From NCBI GenBank assembly GCA_018242605.1, contig JAFEBP010000005.1, positions 210,861-274,860 of the forward strand: a DNA stretch of 64,000 nucleotides. Direction: 5' to 3'. The position numbers and the translations under genes are program-made. The notes beneath the pieces are model-generated. The model ran no database searches. It was not told where the DNA came from and was given only the letters and a program-made list of their open reading frames with translations. This document shows positions 9,742 through 17,522 of this stretch, one piece after another. Within the stretch, counting starts at the first letter, position 1. Each line of letters begins with the position of its first letter. This DNA comes from Planctomycetota bacterium. GTDB lineage: Bacteria > Planctomycetota > Phycisphaerae > Phycisphaerales > UBA1924.

Positions 9742-9757
9742 TGCAATCTGCGTGCCT
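9742..9757 (-). promoter_or_regulatory. Sigma-54 (-24/-12) promoter for resB-ccsA
   Basis: Minus-strand sequence AGGCACGCAGATTGCA: GG and GC separated by exactly ten bases, matching the RpoN consensus TGGCACG-N4-TTGCA at all but the first base. It sits in the 81-base gap between the kinase stop and the resB start. It is one of seven such sites in front of genes of this cytochrome locus. Confidence 0.75.
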
Positions 9758-9771
9758 AAATCCTATTCGGC

Positions 9772-11154
9772 TCAGGCACTGGTCGATTGCTTTTTGTTAG
9801 GAATTTCCGATCGCGTCGAGCCGCCTTGGGGATGTTGGCCGTTGCTCTGGCCGATCGGAACCCGGATCACGAAGGTCGTGCCCTTCCCCAACTCGCTCGA
9901 TACGTCGATGACGCCGTCATGATCTCGGATCAGTCGCGCGCTGATCGATAGGCCTAAGCCCGTACCGCGGCCGATCGGCTTAGTGGTGAAAAATGGCTCG
10001 AAAATACGATCGATGTGCTCGGGCGAGATACCCGACCCATTGTCGGAAATTTCAATGACGCACCGATCGCTTTCCTGCCGGGTCTTGATCCCGATGCGCG
10101 GGGACGCCGCCTGCGACGTCGCGTCTATCGCATTGACGATGAGATTGGCCAGGACCTGTTCCATCGCGTGCGGATTGAAACGGGCTGAACCGGCATCCGG
10201 CGCCAGATCGCATTCAAGCGTGATGCCGCGAAGGCGTTTGTCCAGGGAGATCATCTGGAGTGATGAGTTGACGATATCGTTCACCGGCATGAGTTCGAAC
10301 GACCCGGCGCCCGGATGCGCGAATGCTGTCAGTTGCCGAATAATCCGGTGTATCCGCTGTATCTGTTCGCGGAAGGAGGCGATGGCATCGGGGCGGGGGG
10401 TCTCGGGCTTTCGCAGCATCAACTGCAGGACGCTGTCCATGTTGGAGAGCGGATTGTTGATTTCGTGGGCGATGCCGGAAGCGAGCTGCCCGACCGCGGC
10501 CATTTTCTCTATCTGTATCAGCGACTTTTGCTGGGCTCGTAGCCTCCGCGACAGCGCCTTGAGCCGCTCAAGTTGCCTGACGCGGGAACGTTCGCGTCTG
10601 TACAGTGCGTGCGTAATGCTCTCGGTCAGCAAGACCGCGGCGATCGTCGTAAAGCACCACGAACCCGCCAGCAGCCAATCCCGCCGGTCAAGCGGGCCCT
10701 GTCCGGACAGCACCAACGCCAATCCCATGGCGGCGATGGCGAATGCCGCCGCGGCCAGGGCTCTGTTGCGGGGTTGCAGTAGACTCGCGAAAATCATGTG
10801 CAGCACCAGGAACTGGAGGGCCGGGCTGTACAGGCCGCCTGTCCAGGTGGCGACGAGCGCAATGCACCCTAGGTCGAAGTAGATCTCAATCGAAGCCAAT
10901 GTGACAAGCCGCCCGAAGCGGTCGCTCTGAGAAAGAGCTTCCCTCAACACCCATCGCACCGCGGCATTAAACAGCAGGATTCCCGCGCCGAGCATCGCGA
11001 TTCCGTCCGCCCCTCGACCAAACCAATGAAGCCAACTGGAGTCGAGTAGACCGGCCGCCAGGATCCCGGCACCGGCGACCCATCGCAGTTGGCCCAACCG
11101 CAGCAGGGCGCGGAATAGCAGGCGGCTTCGGTGCTGATCAGGGAGTGACTTCAT
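9772..11154 (-). CDS. Membrane sensor histidine kinase
   Basis: A 460-residue kinase. The first ~200 residues hold about six membrane helices with no large periplasmic loop, a MASE-like integral-membrane sensor. A short coiled coil leads to the dimerisation/phosphoacceptor helix with GIAHEINNPLSNM (H-box). The ATPase domain has NLIVNAIDA (N-box), DNGSGI (G1) and GRGTGLGLSI (G2). This NtrB-like H-box (HEINNPL) fits a partner for the NtrC-type activator two genes upstream. The ATG overlaps the preceding stop (ATGA), so all three signalling genes are one operon. What it senses is unknown; an intramembrane sensor next to a quinol-linked cytochrome cluster could read redox or quinone state, which is speculation. 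Confidence 0.88.
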   Translation of the reverse strand: MKSLPDQHRSRLLFRALLRLGQLRWVAGAGILAAGLLDSSWLHWFGRGADGIAMLGAGILLFNAAVRWVLREALSQSDRFGRLVTLASIEIYFDLGCIALVATWTGGLYSPALQFLVLHMIFASLLQPRNRALAAAAFAIAAMGLALVLSGQGPLDRRDWLLAGSWCFTTIAAVLLTESITHALYRRERSRVRQLERLKALSRRLRAQQKSLIQIEKMAAVGQLASGIAHEINNPLSNMDSVLQLMLRKPETPRPDAIASFREQIQRIHRIIRQLTAFAHPGAGSFELMPVNDIVNSSLQMISLDKRLRGITLECDLAPDAGSARFNPHAMEQVLANLIVNAIDATSQAASPRIGIKTRQESDRCVIEISDNGSGISPEHIDRIFEPFFTTKPIGRGTGLGLSISARLIRDHDGVIDVSSELGKGTTFVIRVPIGQSNGQHPQGGSTRSEIPNKKQSTSA

Positions 11155-12227
11155 GTCGATTTCGCGGGCTGTTGCGGCGGCTCTAACTCGACGGATCGCT
11201 CGAGATCGACCATTTTTTGCCCGGGTAGATAATCGGTCAGTACCACCCGCCTGATCTGCTTGAGAGACGACACGATGTCGGTCATGCGAGTCAGCGACCC
11301 CCGGATCTCCCGAAGGTGCGAGGCCAACGCCGGATTGCCCCCCGCCTGGCGGTCCAGAAGTCCCAACTGCAGTTCAATAATTGACATCGCGTTGTTCAAT
11401 CCGTGGTTCAGGGTGACCGCCAGTTGGCGCAGGGTCTCGGCCTTTCGCTCCTCGCTCGACTGGAGCTGACTGGCCAGATGGTTATATGCGCGTGCGAGCT
11501 CGCCGAACTCGTCCTGCTGGTCGACGTTGACGCGGTGATCGAAGTGCTCGGCGGCCAACAGGCGGCTGCCCTCCACAAGTTGCGACACCGGGCGCAAAAC
11601 CATCTGGGCGGTGTGCAGAAGCACCAGAATGGCGACGTTCATGATCAGAGTCGCGGCCACCGTCAGGCCAAGGACCAGGCCCCGGAAGTACCGACCAACC
11701 TGCACCTGCTCAGCCGCGACGTGGCCTCGGAGCAGGCGGCCCAGATCCTGCAGCGCCGCGTGCATGCCCGCCACATCCGACGCGGTGGGTTGAGAGCCTA
11801 CGAGTTTGTGCGCGAGCAAGCGCGCGTGGGCCAGCGCGGAACCTGCTGGCGAGGCCGGGTCGGACGCGGCGTGGTGCGCGGCGAGACGATCAAGCGTTTT
11901 CTCCAGCGACACCGTCATGGCTTCCACGGCTCCGCGTTCGACAGGGCCGCTGGTACCGGACGCGAGAGTGTGTTCGATCGCGACCGCCGCGGCCGTTGCG
12001 TCGAGCGTGCCGTCGATCAGCACCGCGGCGTCGGCGTTCGCGGCGTCGATGTCCGCGAGCACGTCCTGCAGCATCCACACGGCCGCGAACGCACCGACGA
12101 CGAATGCGCAAATCAGGATTCCGATTCGGCTGAGAAGTCTGCGGCGAAGCATGTCGATCGCTCCGGGGCGGAGTTGCGGAGCTGGCTCGGCCACGCTCGC
12201 CTCGGCCCGGTTAGCGCTGGAGCGCAT
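11151..12227 (-). CDS. HAMP/DHp signalling protein lacking a kinase ATPase domain
   Basis: A 358-residue membrane protein. A helix near residue 35 and another near 185 flank a ~145-residue, mostly helical periplasmic domain. A HAMP domain follows (VLRPVSQLVEGSRLLAAEHF, about 210-260), then a dimerisation-type helix with LRQLAVTLNHGLNNAMSII, where an NtrB-like kinase would have HEINNP. The protein ends about 55 residues later with no N, G1 or G2 box, so it cannot bind ATP as a kinase. It keeps the histidine (LNHGLNN), so it might accept phosphate, act as a phosphatase, or form a heterodimer with the full kinase encoded next. It overlaps that gene by ATGA and starts 3 bases after the activator stop. 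Confidence 0.75.
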   Translation of the reverse strand: MRSSANRAEASVAEPAPQLRPGAIDMLRRRLLSRIGILICAFVVGAFAAVWMLQDVLADIDAANADAAVLIDGTLDATAAAVAIEHTLASGTSGPVERGAVEAMTVSLEKTLDRLAAHHAASDPASPAGSALAHARLLAHKLVGSQPTASDVAGMHAALQDLGRLLRGHVAAEQVQVGRYFRGLVLGLTVAATLIMNVAILVLLHTAQMVLRPVSQLVEGSRLLAAEHFDHRVNVDQQDEFGELARAYNHLASQLQSSEERKAETLRQLAVTLNHGLNNAMSIIELQLGLLDRQAGGNPALASHLREIRGSLTRMTDIVSSLKQIRRVVLTDYLPGQKMVDLERSVELEPPQQPAKST

Positions 12228-12230
12228 GGG

Positions 12231-13616
12231 TCAGGTGGGCGTGGGATTCTCCATCCGGTCGCGTTCTTCCAGATCCTTGGGTATTTGGAGTTCCTCCATC
12301 TTGCGATACAGGCTGGAAACTCCGATTCCCAAGTGGGCGGCGGTCTCGTTCTTGTCGTAGCGGTGGCGACGAAGGCTGGTGACGATGTGCAGACGCTCAA
12401 ACTGGGTCACCGCGATCCGGAGGTCTTCGCCCGAGTCCTCCACCGACGGGTCTACGGTGAACGGCAGATCGGCGATGTCGATTTCACGGTCTTCGGCGAA
12501 AATCACCGCCCGTTCGATCACGTTCTCGAGCTCGCGGACGTTGCCCCGCCAGTCGTGGCTGATGAGCGCCCGCATCGCTGCGTTGGTGAGCCCCTTGACG
12601 CGCTTGTTCATTTCCCTCGTGTATTTTTCGAGAAAGTGATGGACCAGCATCGGGATGTCAGTCCGGCGTTGCCGCAGCGGAGGCAGCATCAGCCGCACGA
12701 CATCCAGGCGGTACAGCAGATCCTCACGGAACTTGCCTTCGGCGCACAGCGCCCGCAGGTCCTGATTCGATGCCGCGACGATGCGCAGATCCACCGGTCG
12801 CGGGCGAGTATCCCCGATCGGTACTACGACCCGCTCCTCGAGCACTCGCAGCAGGGAGCTCTGCACACCCATGGGCAGTGTGGAAATCTCGTCTAGGAAC
12901 AGCGTGCCGCCGGAGGCGGCCTCGAAGTAACCGATGCGGTCGCGGACGGCGCCGGTAAAGGCGCCTTTGCGGTGTCCGAACAGTTCGGACTCGATGAGGC
13001 TCTCGGGAATCGCCCCGCAGTTGACGGCGACGAACGGTTTGTCGCGGGTGATGCCGTTGTAGTGGATGGCGCGAGCGAACAGCTCCTTGCCCGTGCCCGA
13101 CTCCCCGATGATCAGAACGCTGCTGCGAACCGACGAGAGCTTGCGGACCAGTTCGAACAACCGCGTCATCGCTGGCGAATCGCCGATCAGATTCTGGAAG
13201 GCGCTCGACGCGGCGAGCTGTTCGGTGAAAATGGTGCGGTCCCGGCGCATTTCGCCGAAGTCCAATGCACGTTTGATCCGAAGCAGCACGTCGTCGAACT
13301 GCATGGGCTTGAGGAGGTAGTCGGTCGCGCCCGCCCGCATCGCAGAGACCGCGCTCTCAATGGTGCCGAACGCCGTGATGACGATCACCGGGGTCTGCGG
13401 CGCCACCTGCTGCAGGTGGCCGAGAAGCGTCAGCCCGTCCATCCGTGGCATGCGGATGTCGGTCAATACAATGTCGAAAGGTCTCGCGACGATGTGTTCG
13501 TAAGCCTCCTGGCCGTCCACCGCCGCGACGACGTCGTACCCCTCGTCGCGGAGCAGTTGCACCAGCGATTCGCGGAGCATCGTCTCGTCTTCACATAAAA
13601 GGATGGTCTTGCCCAT
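12231..13616 (-). CDS. NtrC-family sigma-54-dependent response regulator
   Basis: A 461-residue activator with the full three-domain layout. The receiver domain (1-120) has CEDE acid residues and the phosphoacceptor Asp in VLTDIRMPRMDG. The AAA+ domain has Walker A GESGTGKE, the sigma-54 contact loop KGAFTGAV, Walker B GGTLFLDEIS and an arginine-finger region. The C-terminal Fis-type helix-turn-helix is NETAAHLGIGVSSLYRKME. The intact GAFTGA loop means it should activate RpoN-dependent promoters, and at least six GG-N10-GC promoters occur within 14 kb on either side, all in front of cytochrome or maturation genes or its own operon. It is very probably their activator. rpoN itself is not in the window. 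Confidence 0.93.
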   Translation of the reverse strand: MGKTILLCEDETMLRESLVQLLRDEGYDVVAAVDGQEAYEHIVARPFDIVLTDIRMPRMDGLTLLGHLQQVAPQTPVIVITAFGTIESAVSAMRAGATDYLLKPMQFDDVLLRIKRALDFGEMRRDRTIFTEQLAASSAFQNLIGDSPAMTRLFELVRKLSSVRSSVLIIGESGTGKELFARAIHYNGITRDKPFVAVNCGAIPESLIESELFGHRKGAFTGAVRDRIGYFEAASGGTLFLDEISTLPMGVQSSLLRVLEERVVVPIGDTRPRPVDLRIVAASNQDLRALCAEGKFREDLLYRLDVVRLMLPPLRQRRTDIPMLVHHFLEKYTREMNKRVKGLTNAAMRALISHDWRGNVRELENVIERAVIFAEDREIDIADLPFTVDPSVEDSGEDLRIAVTQFERLHIVTSLRRHRYDKNETAAHLGIGVSSLYRKMEELQIPKDLEERDRMENPTPT

Positions 13617-13646
13617 GCGTTTGTTCCGGATCCTGCAGCGTGGGAC

Positions 13647-14321
13647 TCACGGCGCGGGGGTCGTGAGATACTTGTCCGGGATGGCCGAATCGGCACGCTC
13701 GTAGTCCCAGAACAGATTCACGATCCACCAACGATCACCATCCTTGAGGAGTTGGATGCTGTTGATGCCGCGGCTATACGGTGCGGGGTCCTCGGCTTTC
13801 CGCCGAGATTCGTACGTGCTCCATACGTGCGCCATGTTTCCGAAAGACTCGATTCGCTGGGCGATGGGCTTGTCGAAGAAACCGCCCTTCTCGAAGTAGG
13901 TTCGATTGGCCTCGATGTAATCGCCCACCGTCAGGAAGAACGCTCCGGCTGCTCCGGAAGCGCCAGGACGAGCCGGGATCATCCGTGCGTCGGGCAGGAA
14001 CAGGGACTTGTACCGCTCCCAGTCACGGGGTTGGCCGGCCGGCCCCGAACTGGACTCGTACATCGCTTTCAACAGGGATTCCACCGAGGCCACGTCCTCG
14101 GGCTTGGCCTTGGGCCAATCTTCAGCCGGGCGGGGGGACGGGATTTGCGGGTGCCCGGAGGGCAACGTCCCCGGCGGAGTGGCCGGTTGCGAAGGGTCGG
14201 TCCCCGGCTGCTGAGCCGGAGGAGTCGTTGCAGGCTGGCTGGCCGGGGGTTGCGTGGATTGCTGCGCGGCCACAACGAGGAGCGTCGCCGCCGCACCTAC
14301 GAGAATTGAATGTGAGAACAT
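13647..14321 (-). CDS. Exported SnoaL/NTF2-like protein with proline-rich linker
   Basis: 224 residues. A signal peptide is followed by a ~50-residue Gln/Pro/Thr low-complexity linker. A compact domain with a SnoaL/NTF2-like pattern follows (WERYKSLFLPDARMIP, then FGNMAHVWSTYESR, then GINSIQLLKDGDRWWIVNLFW). Such domains are small cone-shaped barrels that bind ligands or stabilise proteins; no catalytic residue is evident. It is the first gene after a -24/-12 promoter and lies 30 bases upstream of the NtrC-type regulator, so it is probably cotranscribed with the signalling genes. A role as a periplasmic input to the kinase is possible but unsupported. Confidence 0.65.
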   Translation of the reverse strand: MFSHSILVGAAATLLVVAAQQSTQPPASQPATTPPAQQPGTDPSQPATPPGTLPSGHPQIPSPRPAEDWPKAKPEDVASVESLLKAMYESSSGPAGQPRDWERYKSLFLPDARMIPARPGASGAAGAFFLTVGDYIEANRTYFEKGGFFDKPIAQRIESFGNMAHVWSTYESRRKAEDPAPYSRGINSIQLLKDGDRWWIVNLFWDYERADSAIPDKYLTTPAP

Positions 14322-14356
14322 TTGAATGGCTCCGGTAAATAGTCCGATCGTCCCAG

Positions 14357-14372
14357 TGCAAACGCGGTGCCG
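14357..14372 (-). promoter_or_regulatory. Sigma-54 promoter for the regulatory operon
   Basis: Minus-strand CGGCACCGCGTTTGCA: GG-N10-GC with TTGCA at -12. It lies about 36 bases before the SnoaL-like gene that heads the regulator/kinase operon, implying that the NtrC-type activator controls its own synthesis. It is divergent to the site at 14508-14523. Confidence 0.68.
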
Positions 14373-14405
14373 CTAGCAAACTCCGGTGTTTCGGGCGGTG
14401 GAGGC

Positions 14406-14459
14406 TCTGAATCTCAGAAATGGGAAGGTGATTGGAGGACGATTCTCCCTTGCGGGAGA
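14406..14459. promoter_or_regulatory. Candidate activator-binding palindromes between divergent sigma-54 promoters
   Basis: Two perfect inverted repeats lie between the divergent -24/-12 promoters: TCTGA-N3-TCAGA at 14406-14418 and TCTCCC-N4-GGGAGA at 14444-14459. NtrC-family activators bind palindromes upstream of their promoters, so these are candidates. Neither motif recurs exactly at the other promoters of the locus, hence low confidence. Confidence 0.25.
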
Positions 14460-14507
14460 TCGTAGACGCGTCGCTCCGTTTTCCGAGTGCTCTGGGGGGC
14501 CTTGTTA

Positions 14508-14523
14508 TGGCACGGCGTGTGCA
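14508..14523 (+). promoter_or_regulatory. Sigma-54 promoter for the NapC-like/15-heme cytochrome operon
   Basis: TGGCACGGCGTGTGCA: perfect TGGCACG at -24 and GTGCA at -12, with GG and GC ten bases apart; one mismatch to the RpoN consensus. It lies about 97 bases before the ATG of the 12-heme cytochrome, leaving a leader of about 85 bases. Confidence 0.75.
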
Positions 14524-14619
14524 TTGGGTATCGTCCGTGATGAGCTGCCGCCATGGTTGCAGAGAGTGCTAACCTTGGACGGTGTGGTTTTCGGATGGAA
14601 GAGCCCCGACGGAGCGAAC

Positions 14620-16077
14620 ATGGGACGTCTGATCGAGCGTCTGGCCCGGCACAAGTTCAAAGTTGCACTGGGAGTGCTGGGCCTCCTGACCGTCGTGGGA
14701 ATAGGCAGCGTCGAACTGACTTCTCAGAGTTGGTTCTGCAACAGCTGCCACATCATGAACCCCTATTACGACAGTTGGAAGGTGGGGAGCCACAAAGACG
14801 TGGAGTGCGTCAAGTGCCACATCTCCCCCGGCGCTGACAACTTCGTTGCCGCCAAACTCAACGGGCTGGGGCAGGTGGTGGACGATGTGCTGCACCGAAC
14901 ATCCACCAAGCCGTCCGCTTCCGTAAGCCAGTTTTCCTGCACGCGTTCCGGATGCCACGCGGTCGAGAAGCTCCAGAAGATGCAGATCGACAACGGCCGG
15001 TTCAAGTTCCAGCACGGCAAGCACCTGGGAGCAAAGCACCTGGGCGTCGAAATCTCCTGCGGTACATGCCACGCTCACGTGAAGGGTGCCCAGCACTTCG
15101 AAGTGAGCAAGTCCGTTTGCATCACCTGCCACATGATCGAAAGTGCACCGGACAAGATCGAGCGCACCGCCGGCAAGGAAGCCTCCGTGATCCGAATGGT
15201 GGTGCGAGAGAATCACCCGCAGGCCCCCGATGCCCCCGCGGCGGCGCCGGCACCCGAGGCCGGCGCAGAGAAACGCCCTCCGAACAACTGCACCGCGTGC
15301 CACGAGCCGCCCGCGAAGGAGTTTGAATACCGCGGACTCAAGATCGATCACAAGCAGTTTCTTGCCGAGGGTGCTGCGTGTGAATCCTGCCACCGAGGAG
15401 TAACCGCGACCCCGCCCCCCATCGACGACGGTCGCTGCCTGGAATGTCATACATTCGGTGTCGAGCGGGCCATGGCGCCCCACGAGATGCATCGAGTGCA
15501 CACCGAGGGGCGCCACAAGATAGAGTGCTTCAGTTGCCACGGCGCCGTCCGCCACGGTCCGCAGGTGCAAACCGCCTCGCTCGAACAGTTCGACTGCCGC
15601 CAGTGCCATATCGATCAACACGCTGTTCAGCGAAACACCTATTTCAATATCAGCTCCGATGACACGCCCTCCGACGGCCCTCCGACCGTCAGCCCCATGT
15701 TCCTGACGCACGTTGATTGCACGGGCTGCCACACCAAGCCGCGGTCCTTGCACGCCAACCCGGACAGCGGCGCCCAGGTTCGCGCCGCGGGCCCGGAAGC
15801 GTGCGATGCGTGCCACAAGGCCGGCCTGGGGGCCAAGATGATCCCGCTGTGGCAGAAGACCACCCACGAGCAGCACGCGAAACTGACCGCGGCTCTCGAG
15901 GAAGCCGAGTCAGCCGGCGGTGCCGACGCCGCGGGCCTGCGTGAAGCCAAACGCCTGCTCAATATGATCCGGGTCGATGGAAGTTGGGGTGTCCACAATC
16001 CCAACTACACGCAGAAGATCCTCGAGCAAGCGAAGAACGCGATCAGCAAGGCGAAGGAGACGGGGGGCAAGCAGTGA
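14620..16077 (+). CDS. NapC/NirT-type membrane-anchored 12-heme cytochrome c
   Basis: 485 residues. One N-terminal helix (about 13-30) is followed directly by a NapC-like quinol-oxidising segment, WFCNSCHIMNPYYDSW and VECVKCHISPG. A long periplasmic multiheme part follows. Eleven CXXCH motifs and one CX4CH (CTRSGCH) give 12 predicted hemes. A Pro/Ala hinge near residue 210 separates the first five hemes from the rest, and the C-terminal ~90 residues are a heme-free helical tail. By family, the anchor should take electrons from the menaquinol pool and pass them to periplasmic carriers (compare CymA or ImcH). The start is the ATG with GGAG five bases upstream; the open frame before it is non-coding. 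The next gene overlaps its stop (GTGA). No CXXCK motif is present, so it is not an NrfA-type reductase. Confidence 0.88.
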   Translation: MGRLIERLARHKFKVALGVLGLLTVVGIGSVELTSQSWFCNSCHIMNPYYDSWKVGSHKDVECVKCHISPGADNFVAAKLNGLGQVVDDVLHRTSTKPSASVSQFSCTRSGCHAVEKLQKMQIDNGRFKFQHGKHLGAKHLGVEISCGTCHAHVKGAQHFEVSKSVCITCHMIESAPDKIERTAGKEASVIRMVVRENHPQAPDAPAAAPAPEAGAEKRPPNNCTACHEPPAKEFEYRGLKIDHKQFLAEGAACESCHRGVTATPPPIDDGRCLECHTFGVERAMAPHEMHRVHTEGRHKIECFSCHGAVRHGPQVQTASLEQFDCRQCHIDQHAVQRNTYFNISSDDTPSDGPPTVSPMFLTHVDCTGCHTKPRSLHANPDSGAQVRAAGPEACDACHKAGLGAKMIPLWQKTTHEQHAKLTAALEEAESAGGADAAGLREAKRLLNMIRVDGSWGVHNPNYTQKILEQAKNAISKAKETGGKQ

Positions 16078-17399
16078 ACCCACTGAGCGCTCTGGTCGTG
16101 TCGATCTGGCTTGCCGCGGTCCCTCCGGGCACAAAGCCCACCGACAAAACCGTCGACTGCCTTACCTCAGGTTGCCACACCCAGCAGACGAATCACAAGG
16201 TGACCCACGGACCGACGTCGGTGGGGGCCTGCGACGCCTGTCACGACTATGTCGATCCCGCGGCCCACACCTTCAAGCTCAAGCGTGAGGGCGCCAACCT
16301 CTGCGAGTTCTGCCACATCGACAAGACCGGGCGAGAGGGCCCGGTGGTGCACCAACCCGTGGCCAAGGGGCAGTGCATCTCTTGCCACGATCCCCACGGA
16401 AGCGCTACCAAATCGCTGCTCAAGGCCGAGAGTTCGCGGGCGATGTGCCTGACCTGCCATACCAACGTGACCGAAGGCAAGCACATGCACGGGCCGGTCG
16501 CACTCGACTGCACGCCCTGCCACAAGCCCCACACGTCCGAGGTGCCCAAGCTGCTCGCTATGGAACGCCAGCAACTCTGCCTCAGTTGCCACCAGGAAGT
16601 CTCCGACGAAGTCGGCAAGTTCCGGCACCCGCACCCCCCCGCGGCCAAGGACTGCCTGCAGTGTCACAACCCGCATTCTTCGAACGAGCCCAAAGTGCTC
16701 AACGCCCCCGCCAAGGACCTGTGCACCACCTGCCACAAGGCGATCGCGGACGTTGTTCAGGGCGCGAGCCATCCGCACTCCGCCGTGAAGGACGGTCGCG
16801 GCTGCTTGAACTGCCACGTGGCACACGGAAGCGATCGCGCTCACCTGGTGAAGGGCAGCACCGTATCGGCATGCCTGGAGTGCCACAAGGCCCCCATCAA
16901 GCTCGAGACCCGAACCATCAATGCGGTCGCCGAGATCGGCGTGGAGAAGAACTTCAAGCACGGTCCGATTCGCCAGGACGAATGCGCCGGATGCCACGAT
17001 GTCCATGGCGGCCAGCACAACTCGCTGCTGGTGGAGCCCTTCAGCTCAAAGTTCTCGCTCGCGTACAAGGAAGAGGAATACGCCCTGTGCTTCAAGTGCC
17101 ACGACAAGAGCCTCGTCGCCAAGGACCTGGGCATCAAGCCGACCGGGTTCCGTGACGGCGAGCGAAACTTGCACTGGGTTCATGTGGTAAACCCGACCAC
17201 GGGTAGAAGCTGCCGCGCGTGCCACGCGCTGCACGCAAGCAGAACCGAGAATCACCTCGCCGACACCGTGCCGTTCGGCGAGTGGAAGCTGCCGATCAAC
17301 TACAAGAGAACGGAAAACGGCGGCTCCTGCGCCCCGGGCTGCCACAACCCGCAGGTGTACGACCGTGTGACCGCCAAGTCCACGCCCAAGGCGCCCTGA
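16074..17399 (+). CDS. Periplasmic 15-heme cytochrome c (doubled-CXXCH type)
   Basis: 441 residues with an N-terminal signal-like segment and no other membrane helix. Thirteen CXXCH motifs plus CX4CH at the start (CLTSGCH) and CX3CH at the end (CAPGCH) give 15 predicted hemes, one per ~29 residues, so it should be an extended heme wire. Most motifs are in the doubled-CXXCH spacing with HPH/HxPH ligand histidines between pairs. The start is GTG overlapping the stop of the NapC-like gene, with a G-rich ribosome site upstream, so the two are translationally coupled. Likely partner: receives electrons from the anchored cytochrome and spans toward the outer membrane. Its CX4CH resembles the one in the upstream gene (C-x-x-S-G-C-H). 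Confidence 0.87.
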   Translation: MNPLSALVVSIWLAAVPPGTKPTDKTVDCLTSGCHTQQTNHKVTHGPTSVGACDACHDYVDPAAHTFKLKREGANLCEFCHIDKTGREGPVVHQPVAKGQCISCHDPHGSATKSLLKAESSRAMCLTCHTNVTEGKHMHGPVALDCTPCHKPHTSEVPKLLAMERQQLCLSCHQEVSDEVGKFRHPHPPAAKDCLQCHNPHSSNEPKVLNAPAKDLCTTCHKAIADVVQGASHPHSAVKDGRGCLNCHVAHGSDRAHLVKGSTVSACLECHKAPIKLETRTINAVAEIGVEKNFKHGPIRQDECAGCHDVHGGQHNSLLVEPFSSKFSLAYKEEEYALCFKCHDKSLVAKDLGIKPTGFRDGERNLHWVHVVNPTTGRSCRACHALHASRTENHLADTVPFGEWKLPINYKRTENGGSCAPGCHNPQVYDRVTAKSTPKAP

Positions 17400-17469
17400 T
17401 CGAATCCACTCCATGGCCCCGCACAAGCCGTTCACGTGTGAGCGGTGCCCTCGCCGCTCCCGCACGCTC

Positions 17470-17498
17470 GGCCGCGCGAGGCGCGGTTCTTCGCGGCC
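17470..17498. terminator. Hairpin between convergent cytochrome operons
   Basis: A 7-bp stem GGCCGCG / CGCGGCC with a 15-base loop in the 123-base gap where the two cytochrome operons converge. There is no T run on either strand; possible bidirectional 3' structure only. Confidence 0.35.
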
Positions 17499-17522
17499 AT
17501 CCGCACGCACCGGTCGTTGCGG

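Noticed and set aside
14386..14619. N-terminal extension of the NapC-like cytochrome
   Set aside because: The frame is open but covers the sigma-54 promoter and lacks a ribosome site. The ATG at 14620 starts right before the membrane anchor with GGAG upstream.
14569..15876. Long open frame antisense to the NapC-like cytochrome (similar cases at 16167-17018, 17445-18686, 45727-46779 and 52974-54458)
   Set aside because: GC-rich third positions keep antisense frames open. These translate to His/Arg/Val-rich sequence without signals or motifs, opposite genes with clear families.
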